From the NCBI RefSeq assembly GCF_021568855.1, contig NZ_JAKGUG010000013.1:1-64000 (forward strand): a DNA stretch of 64,000 bases. The letters are read 5' to 3'. How positions within the stretch are numbered: position 1 is the stretch's first letter; each line of letters begins with the position of its first letter. The stretch is from Dethiosulfovibrio russensis (lineage in GTDB: Bacteria > Synergistota > Synergistia > Synergistales > Dethiosulfovibrionaceae). The notes below the pieces were generated by a model that did not search any database, was not told where the DNA came from, and saw nothing but the letters and a program-made list of their open reading frames with translations. The position numbers and the translations under genes were made by a program. Shown piece by piece: positions 54,712 through 64,000 of the stretch.

Positions 54712-55752
54712 TTGACCAGTAAAATTACAGTAGAGGAGACTCCTGGCGGTTATTCCTCCGTCTTCGAGTCCGGGGCAATCGGCTCGGGGTCGAAGTTTTC
54801 CGGCAAGGACGACGAGAATATCCATCTGATCGAGGAGAGGTATCCGGTACGGATAGTTCTTCGGGGAGAGAACATAACCGTTCAGGGTCCCGATAGAGAC
54901 GCGGTCGAGATGGTCTCCGATCTTATAGATCAGATGCTTAGCATAGCCTCCAAGGGGCACGCCATAAGGGCGGCGGAGATAAGGTACGGAATGGACATGA
55001 TCGCCAAGAGAGGGTCAGTCGATCTAGAGGCCCTGTACGACGATCTGCTCTGTATGACTGCCAGAGGAAAGCCGGTTCGACCGAAGACCTTAGGACAGAG
55101 AGCCTATATAAAAGCGATCAGGGAGAACGATGTCGTCTTTGGCATAGGCCCAGCCGGTACGGGAAAAACGTATCTGGCGGTCTGCGAGGCCGTCAATATG
55201 TTGAAGTCCGGCGCTACCAGCAGGATCGTGCTGGTCCGTCCGGCGGTAGAGGCAGGGGAGAGTTTGGGCTTTCTTCCAGGGGATCTGAAAGAAAAGGTGG
55301 AGCCCTATCTAAGGCCTCTTTACGACGCTTTTTTCGACCTCCTGAGTCCGGAACGGTTTATGAGATATATCGACAAGAACGTCATAGAGGTAGCCCCTTT
55401 AGCCTATATGAGAGGGCGTACTTTGAATGACAGTTTTATAATATTGGATGAGGCTCAAAATACCTCTCCGGAGCAGATGAAGATGTTTTTGACGAGACTC
55501 GGTTTCGGATCCAAGGCGGTCGTAACTGGGGACTTGACCCAGGTTGATCTCCCCTCAGGTAAGAGGTCCGGACTTTTCGTCGTTCAGGACATACTCGAAG
55601 GTGTCAAAGGGATCGATTTTATCCGCCTGGAAAACGTCGACGTCGTACGCCATGAGATCGTTCAGAGGGTTGTGGCTGCCTATGAAAGACATGAAGAAAG
55701 ACAAAGAGAAAAACAAGAGACAGGAACCGGTTCGACAGCAGCCAAAAGCTGA
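54712..55752 (+). CDS. phoH: PhoH family ATPase
   Basis: 346 residues with an N-terminal KH-like region (about 35-85, ENITVQGPDRDAVEM) and a P-loop ATPase with Walker A GPAGTGKT (146-153), RPAVEAGESLGFLPGD and Walker B FIILDEAQNTSPEQ. TTG start with GGTAGG upstream; no ATG is available early in the frame. PhoH is tied to RNA metabolism together with YbeY, encoded two genes on. Its last 60-70 bases overlap pgpH. Confidence 0.94.
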   Translation: MTSKITVEETPGGYSSVFESGAIGSGSKFSGKDDENIHLIEERYPVRIVLRGENITVQGPDRDAVEMVSDLIDQMLSIASKGHAIRAAEIRYGMDMIAKRGSVDLEALYDDLLCMTARGKPVRPKTLGQRAYIKAIRENDVVFGIGPAGTGKTYLAVCEAVNMLKSGATSRIVLVRPAVEAGESLGFLPGDLKEKVEPYLRPLYDAFFDLLSPERFMRYIDKNVIEVAPLAYMRGRTLNDSFIILDEAQNTSPEQMKMFLTRLGFGSKAVVTGDLTQVDLPSGKRSGLFVVQDILEGVKGIDFIRLENVDVVRHEIVQRVVAAYERHEERQREKQETGTGSTAAKS

Positions 55753-57757
55753 GGACCGGTCTCATGAGAGGCTGAAAGCGACTTATCTGTCGCTTTCAGC
55801 CCTCCTTGTCGTTGGCTGTCTGCTCTTAGTTTTTAGGTGGGTATCCATAGATATCGATAGATCTTTTGTGAAGGGACTCCCCGCGACCAGAAATTACTTC
55901 GCGTTATTCAACATGCGTTATAAAGACGAGAAGGAGACCGAACAGCTCAGGGATTTCGCAAAAAACAGCATAGTAGACGTGTTGGTGAGAAAAACCGGTC
56001 ATATAAAGGAAGCCCAGGAGAGGCTCTCTCTGATAGGGGAAGGTCGTCTGGAGGAGGCCGGAGTTCCCCAGGCTTTCATCGAGCTTATTCGGGCCCTCCC
56101 GGTCGAAAGGCGAGATCTCCTGCTTAGAGTCACCTCTAAAGCCGGTTTGGAGGTCTCCGAATCGGATATCTACAGGGATTCTATGCAGGGTGTTTCTGAA
56201 GACTATCTATGGCGTGTTCTGGAGAACAGCGGCTTGGATCCCGGAGAGGCCAATATATCCGTACAGGTTCTATCTGGAATCCTTGTACCGGCTGTCTCGG
56301 GAGAATCGGGTATCACGGACAGGTTGAGAGATATAGTTGCGGATGCGGTAGATACGGTGCCGAAAGAGATCCAGGCGGGAGAGGTAATAGTTTCCAAAGG
56401 GGATACGATCACCCCTCAAATTGCCGAATTACTGAGGAGACAGGGATATCCTGAAGCGGCCTTTCCGATAAAGACCCTTCTTATAATTTCCTTGTCGGTC
56501 ATATCGGTTTTTATCTGGGCCAAAAAGAACGTCCTTACTCTATGGGACGAGAGAAAAGCAGGTTTTTTGGCTTTTCTCTTTGCTTTATGCCTCGTCATGG
56601 GAGTTCTATCCGCCTTTTACGGGATGACGGGGCTCGGTATAGTTCCCATGGCAGGGATAGCCTACGTAACGATGCCCCATCGAAGAGCCAGAGCCACTGT
56701 TTTGGCTGGGACCTTTCTGTTAGCGTCTCTTTTTTTCGACGTCACTCCGATATCGTCAGGAGAGATTTTGCTTATAGGGGCGGTCGTCGCTGGGATAGGC
56801 GAGATCCTATTCAGGAGAATCGATTCCAGATCGAGTCTTTGGCTCTGCATGGTGCAGCTGGGCCTGGTCTCAGGAGCGGCCCTCTTGTTATCGAGATGGA
56901 TCTTCAACAGCCCCTTCGACTATATATTTCCCCTACAGGTTCTTTTTCTGTCGGTTCTTTGGGGAACCTTGACGATGATAATCCTTCCTCTGACGGAAGG
57001 TCTGTTCGACGTTCTGTCGCCTCTGCGCCTAATGGAACTCTGTCAGCCCGATCATCCCCTCCAGAAAAGGCTTCAGATAGAGGCACCGGGAACCTACCAT
57101 CATTCTCAAATGGTTGCTATACTTGCCGAGGCGTCGTCCGATGCATTGAGACTTAACTCCAGACTGGTAAAATCCGGAGCTTTCTTTCACGATATAGGCA
57201 AGCTGAAACGGCCGCAATTTTTTGTGGAAAACCAGTTTGGATCTAAAAACGCTCACGATGACATCTCTCCCGTTATGTCTGCTCTCGTGATAGTATCCCA
57301 TGTGAGAGAAGGGCTGGACTTGGCTCTGGAGAACAAGTTGCCCGAGGGAATAAGACACTTTATAGCGGAGCATCACGGCACGACTTGTCTGGGGTATTTC
57401 TACAAAAAGGCTAAGAAAATGGGACTCGATCCTTCCGAGAGTCAGTTCAGATATCCCGGACCCAGGCCGAAGACGAAGGAGACCGGATTGGTCATGTTGG
57501 CCGATTCGATAGAGGCAGCGGTTAGAGCGGAGAGGGAAAATATAAAAAGTTTCATGGACCTGAAGGAAATAGTAGATGGGGTAACCGAGTCCAAGCTGAG
57601 AGATGGTCAGCTTGACGATACTGGATTTACCCTGCTGGATTTGGCTAAAATAAAGGAAGTAATGCTTAAGACGTTAAAATCGATGTACCATACCAGAAAC
57701 ATAGTACCGTTGCAGGAAAACAAAACACCGGAAAACGGAAAGGATGGACAGATGTGA
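55682..57757 (+). CDS. pgpH: 7TM-HD cyclic di-AMP phosphodiesterase, PgpH-type
   Basis: About 691 residues. A basic cytosolic start (MKDMKKDKEKNKRQ) leads to a first membrane helix (about 30-50) and a large extracytoplasmic 7TMR-HDED domain. Seven membrane helices (about 265-440) then precede a cytosolic HD domain with HDIG at 503-506 and EHHGTT. ATG at 55682 (or 55691) gives the normal basic start; the frame stays open further back inside phoH but without conservation. PgpH hydrolyses c-di-AMP in Listeria and relatives. The phoH-pgpH-ybeY-era-recO order is the Firmicutes-like arrangement. Confidence 0.93.
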   Translation: MKDMKKDKEKNKRQEPVRQQPKAEDRSHERLKATYLSLSALLVVGCLLLVFRWVSIDIDRSFVKGLPATRNYFALFNMRYKDEKETEQLRDFAKNSIVDVLVRKTGHIKEAQERLSLIGEGRLEEAGVPQAFIELIRALPVERRDLLLRVTSKAGLEVSESDIYRDSMQGVSEDYLWRVLENSGLDPGEANISVQVLSGILVPAVSGESGITDRLRDIVADAVDTVPKEIQAGEVIVSKGDTITPQIAELLRRQGYPEAAFPIKTLLIISLSVISVFIWAKKNVLTLWDERKAGFLAFLFALCLVMGVLSAFYGMTGLGIVPMAGIAYVTMPHRRARATVLAGTFLLASLFFDVTPISSGEILLIGAVVAGIGEILFRRIDSRSSLWLCMVQLGLVSGAALLLSRWIFNSPFDYIFPLQVLFLSVLWGTLTMIILPLTEGLFDVLSPLRLMELCQPDHPLQKRLQIEAPGTYHHSQMVAILAEASSDALRLNSRLVKSGAFFHDIGKLKRPQFFVENQFGSKNAHDDISPVMSALVIVSHVREGLDLALENKLPEGIRHFIAEHHGTTCLGYFYKKAKKMGLDPSESQFRYPGPRPKTKETGLVMLADSIEAAVRAERENIKSFMDLKEIVDGVTESKLRDGQLDDTGFTLLDLAKIKEVMLKTLKSMYHTRNIVPLQENKTPENGKDGQM

Positions 57758-58257
57758 TGAAACTGGAGATTGGCATCTCAAACGACGAGGGTGACCCTCG
57801 ACCGTCTGCGATACTTGACGAGGAGGTTCTCTCTCTCTGTATATCCCAGCTTTTCGACGAGGTATGGCCGCAGTGGCGTATGAGGGATTCAGTGTCCGTA
57901 TCGATAGCTACCGTCGATGAGGAGACCATAAGGCAGCTGAACAATTCCTACAGGGGCTGCGATAGTCCTACCGACGTGCTTTCCTTTCCCCAATGGGAGG
58001 AGGACGGCGCCTTCTCTCCACCGGAGGAATGGGCCGAGCTACCGTTGGGAGATGTGGTCATATGTAGTTCCGTCGTAAACCGTAACGCCGAGGAACGTAA
58101 TGAATCCTACGACAGAGAGATGGCCTTGATGGTTTTTCACAGTGTTCTTCATCTCTTAGGGTGGGACCACGATACGCAGGAAAAGGAAGCTGCCATGTGG
58201 TCCCTACAGGAAAAATATAGAGATATAGCGATGAAAAAATTGGGGCAGGAGGGTTGA
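57757..58257 (+). CDS. ybeY: Endoribonuclease YbeY
   Basis: 166 residues with the zinc motif H128-x3-H132-x5-H138 (HSVLHLLGWDH) and the SPTDVLSFP segment. ATG at 57757 overlaps the pgpH stop (TGATG). YbeY acts in 16S rRNA 3'-end maturation and ribosome quality control, often with Era, encoded two genes downstream. Confidence 0.96.
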   Translation: MKLEIGISNDEGDPRPSAILDEEVLSLCISQLFDEVWPQWRMRDSVSVSIATVDEETIRQLNNSYRGCDSPTDVLSFPQWEEDGAFSPPEEWAELPLGDVVICSSVVNRNAEERNESYDREMALMVFHSVLHLLGWDHDTQEKEAAMWSLQEKYRDIAMKKLGQEG

Positions 58258-58264
58258 TCTGGTT

Positions 58265-59542
58265 TTGACTATCCTCTTGAAAAGCCTGATTTTCGTGATC
58301 TTTCTGCTCTTTCTCTCCGGTCTCTTCAGCGGTGGAGAAACAGCCATAACCGCTACCAGCAGAGCCAAGTTGCTTGCCCTGAGAGATCGTTACATGAGTT
58401 TTCGGAAGGTTTTGGATTGGCTCTTGAAGGATCGTCAAAAAGCCCTCACCACGATCCTGATCGCCAACAATCTGGTCAACATAGCGGCTAGTTCTTTGGC
58501 TACGACTCTGGCCGTGATGGTTTTTCAAAAACATGGAGTCGTTCTTGCTGTGACATCCATGACGGTGTTGATAGTTATTTTCGGCGAAATTCTGCCCAAA
58601 AGTTTCGCTTTGGCAAAAAGCGAAAAGGTCCTATTTTTGACCCTGCATTTTATCCGGTTCTCAAGTCTGGTGTTGTCCCCCTTCGTCTGGATAATAGGCG
58701 GTATAGTAACCGCGATCGGCAGGCTATCCAAGGTAGATCTCTCTCTGCAGGCCTCCTTTGTCACCAGAGAGGAAATAGAGCAGGTGGTTACTATCGGGGA
58801 GGCCTCTGGCGCTTTAGAGGAGTCGGAGAGGCGGATGATTCACGGCATAATCTCTTTCGAGGATACCAAGGTCTCGGAGGTGATGGTCCCCCGCATAGAT
58901 ATGGACGTCGTCGATAGCGATATAACAATAGAGGAACTGGTTCCCCATCTGGAGGAACACGGTCATTCCAGGATACCGATCTACGAGGATAGTTTGGACG
59001 ATATCATAGGGATCCTCTACGTGAAAGACCTGATCGGCTTGCTATATTCAGGGAAAACCGGAGTGAAGTTAGCCAGCCTTAAGAGAGACGCTCTCTTTGT
59101 TCCGGAGACAATGAAGGTCCCCGATCTCTTCAACATAATGAAAAGTCGAAGGATACATATGGCGGTGGTGGTCGACGAATACGGTGGTACCGCCGGGATA
59201 ATAACCCTCGAAGATCTCCTCGAGGAGATCGTAGGGGAGATCCAAGATGAATACGATCACGAACTTCCAGCTATAGAAGAGGTCGAGGAGGGGGTCTATC
59301 AGGTTCAGGGAAACATGGACCTGGAGGACCTGAGCGATTTTCTTGGGTATCCATTCGAATCGGAGGACGTTGAATCGGTCGGTGGATTGATAACCGATCT
59401 ATCCGGGGATTTCCCCAGCACCGGTAGCTCCGTGACCTACGGTCCTTGGGAGTTTACAGTGTTAAGCTTGGCGGATCACAGAGTGATGGAGGTAGAGTTG
59501 AGAAAAATTGATTCAGAGGAGTGTGTCGAGGATGACGATTGA
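58265..59542 (+). CDS. CNNM/CorB-type transporter (hemolysin-related)
   Basis: 425 residues: an N-terminal DUF21 membrane domain of four helices (about 1-180, with SGLFSGGETAITATSRAKL), a CBS pair (about 200-325, VMVPRIDMDVVD and VVVDEYGGTAGIITLEDLLEEIVGEI) and a C-terminal CorC_HlyC domain (about 340-415). Homologues move or sense Mg2+. TTG start with AGGAGGG 11 bases upstream. It takes the place that dgkA and cdd hold in Bacillus between ybeY and era. Confidence 0.92.
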   Translation: MTILLKSLIFVIFLLFLSGLFSGGETAITATSRAKLLALRDRYMSFRKVLDWLLKDRQKALTTILIANNLVNIAASSLATTLAVMVFQKHGVVLAVTSMTVLIVIFGEILPKSFALAKSEKVLFLTLHFIRFSSLVLSPFVWIIGGIVTAIGRLSKVDLSLQASFVTREEIEQVVTIGEASGALEESERRMIHGIISFEDTKVSEVMVPRIDMDVVDSDITIEELVPHLEEHGHSRIPIYEDSLDDIIGILYVKDLIGLLYSGKTGVKLASLKRDALFVPETMKVPDLFNIMKSRRIHMAVVVDEYGGTAGIITLEDLLEEIVGEIQDEYDHELPAIEEVEEGVYQVQGNMDLEDLSDFLGYPFESEDVESVGGLITDLSGDFPSTGSSVTYGPWEFTVLSLADHRVMEVELRKIDSEECVEDDD

Positions 59543-60461
59543 CAAATTCGACGAGGGCTATAGATCTGGAGTCGTAGCCGTGGTCGGGAGACCTAACGTC
59601 GGCAAATCCTCCTTGGTTAACGCTCTTTTACGTTGTAAGGCCACGATAGTATCCCCTAAACCTCAGACCACTAGGAACAGAATAAGGTGTATCGCAGACG
59701 TGGAAGGCGGCCAGATCGTCTTTACAGATACCCCGGGAATTCATAAGCCGCAGCATCGTCTCGGAGAGGCCATAGTCGACTCAGCTTTGGAAGCCCTCGA
59801 CGATGCTGACCTTATCCTTTACGTTGTATCGGCTCAGGACGAGGGAATTACCGGCCAGGACAGGCATATAATCGAGCGTCTCAAAAACTCGAACACGCCT
59901 GTTATCATGGTCATAAACAAGGTGGACCTCCTGGGTTCCAAGAAGGCTAAAATTCTTCCTTTGATAGATATTTACCGTAAAAAGCTGAATCCCATGGATG
60001 TCCTGCCCGTCTCCGCTAGAGAGGACATCAATCTGGAGATGCTCATGGATTTCATACTTGAGCATATTCCTGAGGGACCTCCTATGTATATGGAGGATAT
60101 GCTGATAGACCGTTCCTCTCGTTTTCTGGCTGCTGAGATAATAAGGGAACAGGTGCTTTTGAGAACCGACCAGGAGGTGCCGCACAGCGTGGCGGTGGAG
60201 ATCCTGGAGTATAAATCGCCCGAAGAATATCCTGAACGGAGAGATACCTATATAAGAGGCGTTATCTTCGTGGAACGTCGAGGTCAGAAGCTCATATTGC
60301 TGGGCTCTGGCGGCGAGAAGATGAAAGAGATAGGAACTGCGGCGCGGGAGGCCCTGGAAAGCTTCCTAGGAGGAAAAGTCTTTTTGGACCTATGGATAAA
60401 GGTCAGGAAGGATTGGCGAAACTCCGAGTCGGAGCTTCGCCGTCTCGGATACAGAGAGTGA
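59532..60461 (+). CDS. era: GTPase Era
   Basis: 309 residues with GTPase motifs G1 GRPNVGKS (19-26), G3 DTPGIHKP, G4 NKVD and G5 SARED, then the C-terminal KH domain (ILLGSGGEKMKEIG). ATG at 59532 has AGAGGAG 10 bases upstream and overlaps the previous gene by 11 bases. Era binds the 16S rRNA 3' end during small-subunit maturation. The stop overlaps recO. Confidence 0.97.
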   Translation: MTIDKFDEGYRSGVVAVVGRPNVGKSSLVNALLRCKATIVSPKPQTTRNRIRCIADVEGGQIVFTDTPGIHKPQHRLGEAIVDSALEALDDADLILYVVSAQDEGITGQDRHIIERLKNSNTPVIMVINKVDLLGSKKAKILPLIDIYRKKLNPMDVLPVSAREDINLEMLMDFILEHIPEGPPMYMEDMLIDRSSRFLAAEIIREQVLLRTDQEVPHSVAVEILEYKSPEEYPERRDTYIRGVIFVERRGQKLILLGSGGEKMKEIGTAAREALESFLGGKVFLDLWIKVRKDWRNSESELRRLGYRE

Positions 60462-61156
60462 TCGAAAAACCTCAGGGACTTCGTCGTCGAACCGGGGTCG
60501 TCCTCAGACGGGAGATCAGCCCTGAAGGGGATATCCGTCTTATGTGTCTCTTTCGAGGGGATGGCGTCCATTGGCTTTCCTTGCCGGGAGGGGGCCGCGG
60601 TAAGGTGAGATTGGGCGGCAGTACCGAACCTCTGACTTGGGGAGTCTTCTCATTTTACAAAGGCAGGAATCGCTCCTTTTTGAAGGAGATAGAGGTAAAG
60701 AAGGATTTTTGGGGTCTTCGAAATATGCAGGAATCCCTTAAGTTCGCTTTGGGATGGTGTCGGTTGTTATCCGAGGTGTTACCCTATCAGCATCCTGTCG
60801 ACGAGGTAATCCCCGTCTTTTTCTGGGCCTTGGAACTTCTCGAGGATAGGAGAGACCCTTGGGGAATGGATCTGCGATTTTTATGGCGGGTCCTTAAGGT
60901 CTGGGGAGTGGCTCCTTCTCTGTCCTCCTGCGGAAGCTGCGGAAAAAGGCTTTCTGAGGGAACCTGGAAAGACGGGGTGTTTTTGTGTCCTGTTTGTTCG
61001 ACTGGCGGGCAAGGTCGGATTTTTCTTGAGGTAGCCGCTTTTTGGGCTGGAACGGACAAAAAAAACTTACCGCAGGAAACGTTATCCGAGGATAACCGTA
61101 AGAATTTATATGCCGTCAGGAGTATAATTTCGAGTAACCTAAAGGCTTTTAGATAA
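60458..61156 (+). CDS. recO: DNA repair protein RecO
   Basis: 232 residues. An N-terminal OB fold with TGVVLRREISPEGD is followed by a helical domain and a four-cysteine zinc site (C158-x2-C161 and C177-x2-C180). GTG at 60458 overlaps the era stop (GTGA); an upstream in-frame start at 60392 would lie inside era. RecO loads RecA with RecR. The sequence is rather diverged, but the zinc site and position after era support the call. Confidence 0.85.
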   Translation: MIEKPQGLRRRTGVVLRREISPEGDIRLMCLFRGDGVHWLSLPGGGRGKVRLGGSTEPLTWGVFSFYKGRNRSFLKEIEVKKDFWGLRNMQESLKFALGWCRLLSEVLPYQHPVDEVIPVFFWALELLEDRRDPWGMDLRFLWRVLKVWGVAPSLSSCGSCGKRLSEGTWKDGVFLCPVCSTGGQGRIFLEVAAFWAGTDKKNLPQETLSEDNRKNLYAVRSIISSNLKAFR

Positions 61157-61183
61157 AAAACTTTCGGCAAGGATGTGGTCTAT

Positions 61184-62059
61184 TTGAATTTTCAGGAGAT
61201 AATCTTTCGTCTGGAGCGTTTTTGGGCGGAGCGGGGATGTGTCGTACAACAGCCTTACGATGTCGAGGTAGGAGCCGGTACCATGAACCCGGCGACCTCC
61301 CTGAGGGTAATCGGACCTGAGCCCTGGAAGGTCGGCTACGTAGAGCCTTCCAGACGTCCTACCGATGGTAGATATGGAGAAAATCCCAACAGGCTTCAAC
61401 ATTATTATCAGTATCAGGTGATACTGAAGCCCGCTCCTGACGATGTTCAGGAACTTTATCTGGATAGCCTCGCCGCCTTAGGAATAGACCCATCGGAGCA
61501 CGATATTCGATTTGTGGAGGACGATTGGGAATCCCCTACCGTAGGAGCATGGGGGTTAGGCTGGGAGGTCTGGCTGGACGGTATGGAGATAACACAGTTT
61601 ACCTATTTTCAGCAGGTCGGCGGTGTGGACATGACATTGGTCCCGGCGGAGTTGACCTACGGAATAGAGAGAATCGCCATGTTCGTTCAGAAGGTCGACA
61701 GCGTCTATGATCTTAATTGGAACGATGAGTTGACCTACGGAGATGTCCATCATAAAGGCGAGGTAGAACACTCCACCTACAATTTCGAGATTGCCGACAC
61801 AGACATGTTGTTTAAGCTTTTCGATATGTACGAGAGAGAATCCCACAATATAGTCGAAAAAGGGCTGGTTCTGCCAGCGTGGGATTATACATTGAAATGC
61901 TCTCATACGTTCAATATGTTGGATGCACGAAACGCCATAAGCGTAACTCAGAGGACCGGGTATATATCCAGAATCCGTGCTCTGGCCATAAAATGTTGCG
62001 AGAGCTACAGCGCTCAGCGCAAAGCCATGGATTATCCGCTAAAGGGAAAGTTAGTTTAG
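61184..62059 (+). CDS. glyQ: Glycyl-tRNA synthetase alpha subunit
   Basis: 291 residues with the near-invariant GlyQ segments [30 protein letters not shown] and [12 protein letters not shown] at 61184 ([14 protein letters not shown]) fits the usual start, with AAGGA 10 bases upstream; GTG at 61175 is the alternative and overlaps the site. Together with GlyS it forms the alpha2-beta2 enzyme. Confidence 0.97.
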   Translation: MNFQEIIFRLERFWAERGCVVQQPYDVEVGAGTMNPATSLRVIGPEPWKVGYVEPSRRPTDGRYGENPNRLQHYYQYQVILKPAPDDVQELYLDSLAALGIDPSEHDIRFVEDDWESPTVGAWGLGWEVWLDGMEITQFTYFQQVGGVDMTLVPAELTYGIERIAMFVQKVDSVYDLNWNDELTYGDVHHKGEVEHSTYNFEIADTDMLFKLFDMYERESHNIVEKGLVLPAWDYTLKCSHTFNMLDARNAISVTQRTGYISRIRALAIKCCESYSAQRKAMDYPLKGKLV

Positions 62060-62072
62060 GAGGGGTGTCGCA

Positions 62073-64000
62073 ATGGAGACGAACAACCTGATTTTAGAGA
62101 TAGGTACGGAGGAAATCCCCTCCCGTTTCATGCCTCGTGCTCTGAGAGAACTGGCTGATATAGCCTCGGCCGAGTTCTCCGAAGCCCGTATAAGCTGTGG
62201 AAATATAGAGACCTATGGAACTCCCAGAAGGCTGGTACTCTCGATAAAAAAGCTCAATTCCCGTCAGGACGATCTCTCGGAAGAGTTTAAAGGTCCCGCC
62301 TGGAAAAGCGCCTTCGACGGGAACGGGACGCCCACCAGGGCCGCCGTCGGATTCGCTAAGAGCAAGAATATAGAGGTGGAGGACCTTGAAAAAAGGGACG
62401 TCAACGGGGTTCCCTACGTATTTGCCGTGGTAAACCAAAAGGGTGGTCAGACCCTGGGTCTCCTGCCCGATATGCTCTGTAGGATCGTCAACAGACTTGT
62501 TTTTCCTAAGAACATGTATTGGAAGAAGACCTCCGTTCGTTTTGCCAGACCTATAAGGTGGATCCTCTGTCTCCTCGACGATAGAGTCGTTCCCTTCGAG
62601 CTAAACGGGATAAACTCCGGGCAGATCTCGAGAGGGCACAGGTTCATGGGCGCTCCCTCCGTTTCGGTGTCCAAGGAGTCGTCCTACATGGAAAAACTTT
62701 ACGATAACTATGTCATAGTGGATCAAAAAAAGAGAAAAGAGAAGATGCTTTCCGCTATAGCGATTCTGGAAAAAGAGATGGACGGGACTATAGATAGGGA
62801 TCCGGATCTGATAGAGGAAAACCTGTTTCTCGTAGAATACCCGGTCCCTTTTTACGGCAAGTTTGACAAAAAATACCTGGAGTTGCCGGAAGAAGTCCTT
62901 ATCACCACTATGAAGCACCATCAGAAGTATTTCCCAGTTCGGGATCATTCGGGAAAACTGATGCCTTATTTCGTAGGTGTAAGCAATAACAGAGCCGTTA
63001 ACATGAACGTCATAGTAGAGGGGAATCAGAGGGTTCTTCGAGCCAGGCTGGAAGACGCCTCGTTTTTCTGGAACGAGGACAGCCGAGTGCCTCTCGCGTC
63101 TAAACTGGACCAGCTTAAGACCGTTGTATATCAGGAAAAGCTTGGATCGGTTTACGATAAGGTAATGGTAACCGTTGATCTGGTCCGCAGTTTAACCTCC
63201 ATGCTTGGATTGGAGGAACATATAAAGCTGATAGAGAGAGCGGCCATGCTTTCCAAGTCCGATCTTGTCACCAACATGGTATACGAGTTTCCGGAACTTC
63301 AGGGAATCATGGGAAGGGAGTACGCTCTAAAAGATGGCGAGGATCCCAGGGTTGCCATGGCTATATATGAGCAGTATCTTCCCAAGAGCGCGGGAGACGA
63401 AACACCGAGCGATGTAATAGGAGCGGTGTTGGGGTTGAGCGAAAGAGTCTTCAACATGGTCGGTGCTTTCAAAATGGGATTTAGGCCATCGGGATCTCAG
63501 GATCCCTATGGACTAAGACGGGCCGTCCGTTGCGTAAACGAGATAATCTGGAGTTTACCCCTCGACGTAAATCTGGACGAGTTCTTAAAAGAGGCGGCCC
63601 GCGCCCTCCAGTTGGAGGAAGAGCCCATGGAAGAACTTATCTCGTTCATAAGACAGAGACTTCTTATCCAGCTTAAGGAAAAGGACTTCTCTCACGATCT
63701 CGCGGAGCTGGCTGTATCGGTCACGGGAGGACGGCCCCTACAGGCATTGAGGTTCCTCGAATCGTTGAAGTCCGTTCAGGAAGAACAGTGGTTTATCAAT
63801 CTGGTCACAGCTGCTGTGAGGGTACAGAACATCCTGGCCAAGAACGGAGAGGAGAGAGGAAGTTCCGTAGAGGTCGCAAAACTCCTCATGCCTGCCGAAA
63901 AGGATCTCGCCGAAGCGGTCGAAAGCTGTTCCCGGACTGTCTGTAAGGCGGTAGAGGAGGATAACTGGGATCTCCTGATGGAATCCCTCTCGAGGCTTTC
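62073..64000 (+). CDS. glyS: Glycyl-tRNA synthetase beta subunit, cut by window end
   Basis: 642 codons without a stop; about 690 is the usual length, so roughly the last 50 residues, part of the anticodon-binding region, lie beyond the window. The start METNNLILEIGTEEIPSRF, then FARPIRWILCLLD, RGHRFMG, TTMKHHQKYFPV and RLEDASFFWNEDSR are characteristic. ATG follows AGGAGGGG, 13 bases after glyQ. Confidence 0.97.
   Translation, partial: METNNLILEIGTEEIPSRFMPRALRELADIASAEFSEARISCGNIETYGTPRRLVLSIKKLNSRQDDLSEEFKGPAWKSAFDGNGTPTRAAVGFAKSKNIEVEDLEKRDVNGVPYVFAVVNQKGGQTLGLLPDMLCRIVNRLVFPKNMYWKKTSVRFARPIRWILCLLDDRVVPFELNGINSGQISRGHRFMGAPSVSVSKESSYMEKLYDNYVIVDQKKRKEKMLSAIAILEKEMDGTIDRDPDLIEENLFLVEYPVPFYGKFDKKYLELPEEVLITTMKHHQKYFPVRDHSGKLMPYFVGVSNNRAVNMNVIVEGNQRVLRARLEDASFFWNEDSRVPLASKLDQLKTVVYQEKLGSVYDKVMVTVDLVRSLTSMLGLEEHIKLIERAAMLSKSDLVTNMVYEFPELQGIMGREYALKDGEDPRVAMAIYEQYLPKSAGDETPSDVIGAVLGLSERVFNMVGAFKMGFRPSGSQDPYGLRRAVRCVNEIIWSLPLDVNLDEFLKEAARALQLEEEPMEELISFIRQRLLIQLKEKDFSHDLAELAVSVTGGRPLQALRFLESLKSVQEEQWFINLVTAAVRVQNILAKNGEERGSSVEVAKLLMPAEKDLAEAVESCSRTVCKAVEEDNWDLLMESLSRL

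Overview
The window reads as a continuous piece of bacterial chromosome packed with housekeeping genes, nearly all on the + strand, with short gaps and many 1-17 base gene overlaps. No rRNA, CRISPR array, insertion sequence or prophage is seen. Heavy use of AGG/AGA arginine codons, frequent TTG and GTG starts, flagellar genes (fliS, flgN), thyX, a HutP-family protein and Firmicutes-like gene orders suggest a motile anaerobe of the phylum Synergistota (Dethiosulfovibrio-like). That placement is inference from gene content and style, not from a marker comparison.

Layout. 1-5.7 kb: tail of a PLP enzyme, an HtrA protease convergent with an orphan OmpR-type regulator, then rpsO, pnp and dut. 5.8-18.1 kb: thrS, then a leader-controlled run infC-rpmI-rplT-ktrB-ktrA-pheS-pheT-coiled coil-zapA-cvpA-mutS2. 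18.1-26.1 kb: tRNA-Arg(CCG), an AI-2E-type permease, alaX, a hutP homologue, rpmE, thyX, DUF1385, prfA, prmC and trxB. 26.1-29.1 kb: a divergent PfkB kinase, fliS, flgN and an M48 protease. 29.2-43.2 kb: dnaX, dnaE, pyk, a Nudix gene, cdaA, cdaR, glmM, galU, the glmS ribozyme and glmS. 43.2-45.1 kb: the only multi-gene minus-strand cluster (small membrane protein, CPBP protease, unknown secreted protein). 45.1-48.9 kb: glmU, prs, rplY, pth. 49-54.7 kb: a palindromic repeat, mfd, mazG, a biotin-dependent carboxyltransferase subunit and a NifU-like protein. 54.7-64 kb: phoH-pgpH-ybeY-corC-era-recO-glyQ-glyS, with glyS cut by the window end.

How the genes work together. Three themes recur. The first is translation: ribosomal proteins, IF3, RF1 and its methylase, four aminoacyl-tRNA synthetases, an alanyl-tRNA editing enzyme, Pth, YbeY and Era. 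The second is UDP-GlcNAc supply: GlmS, GlmM and GlmU, with glmS under a self-cleaving glmS ribozyme and glmU preceded by a leader terminator. The third is cyclic di-AMP and potassium: the synthase CdaA with CdaR, a PgpH-type phosphodiesterase, and KtrAB, a known target of c-di-AMP in other bacteria.

Most notable sequence-level observations: infC has no usable ATG/GTG/TTG start and appears to begin at ATA behind a strong ribosome binding site and a leader terminator; an orphan HutP homologue keeps the metal-binding histidines; the orphan response regulator has lost the conserved receiver lysine; and an imperfect long palindrome with a diverged half-copy lies just before mfd. No gap between genes exceeds 300 bases.
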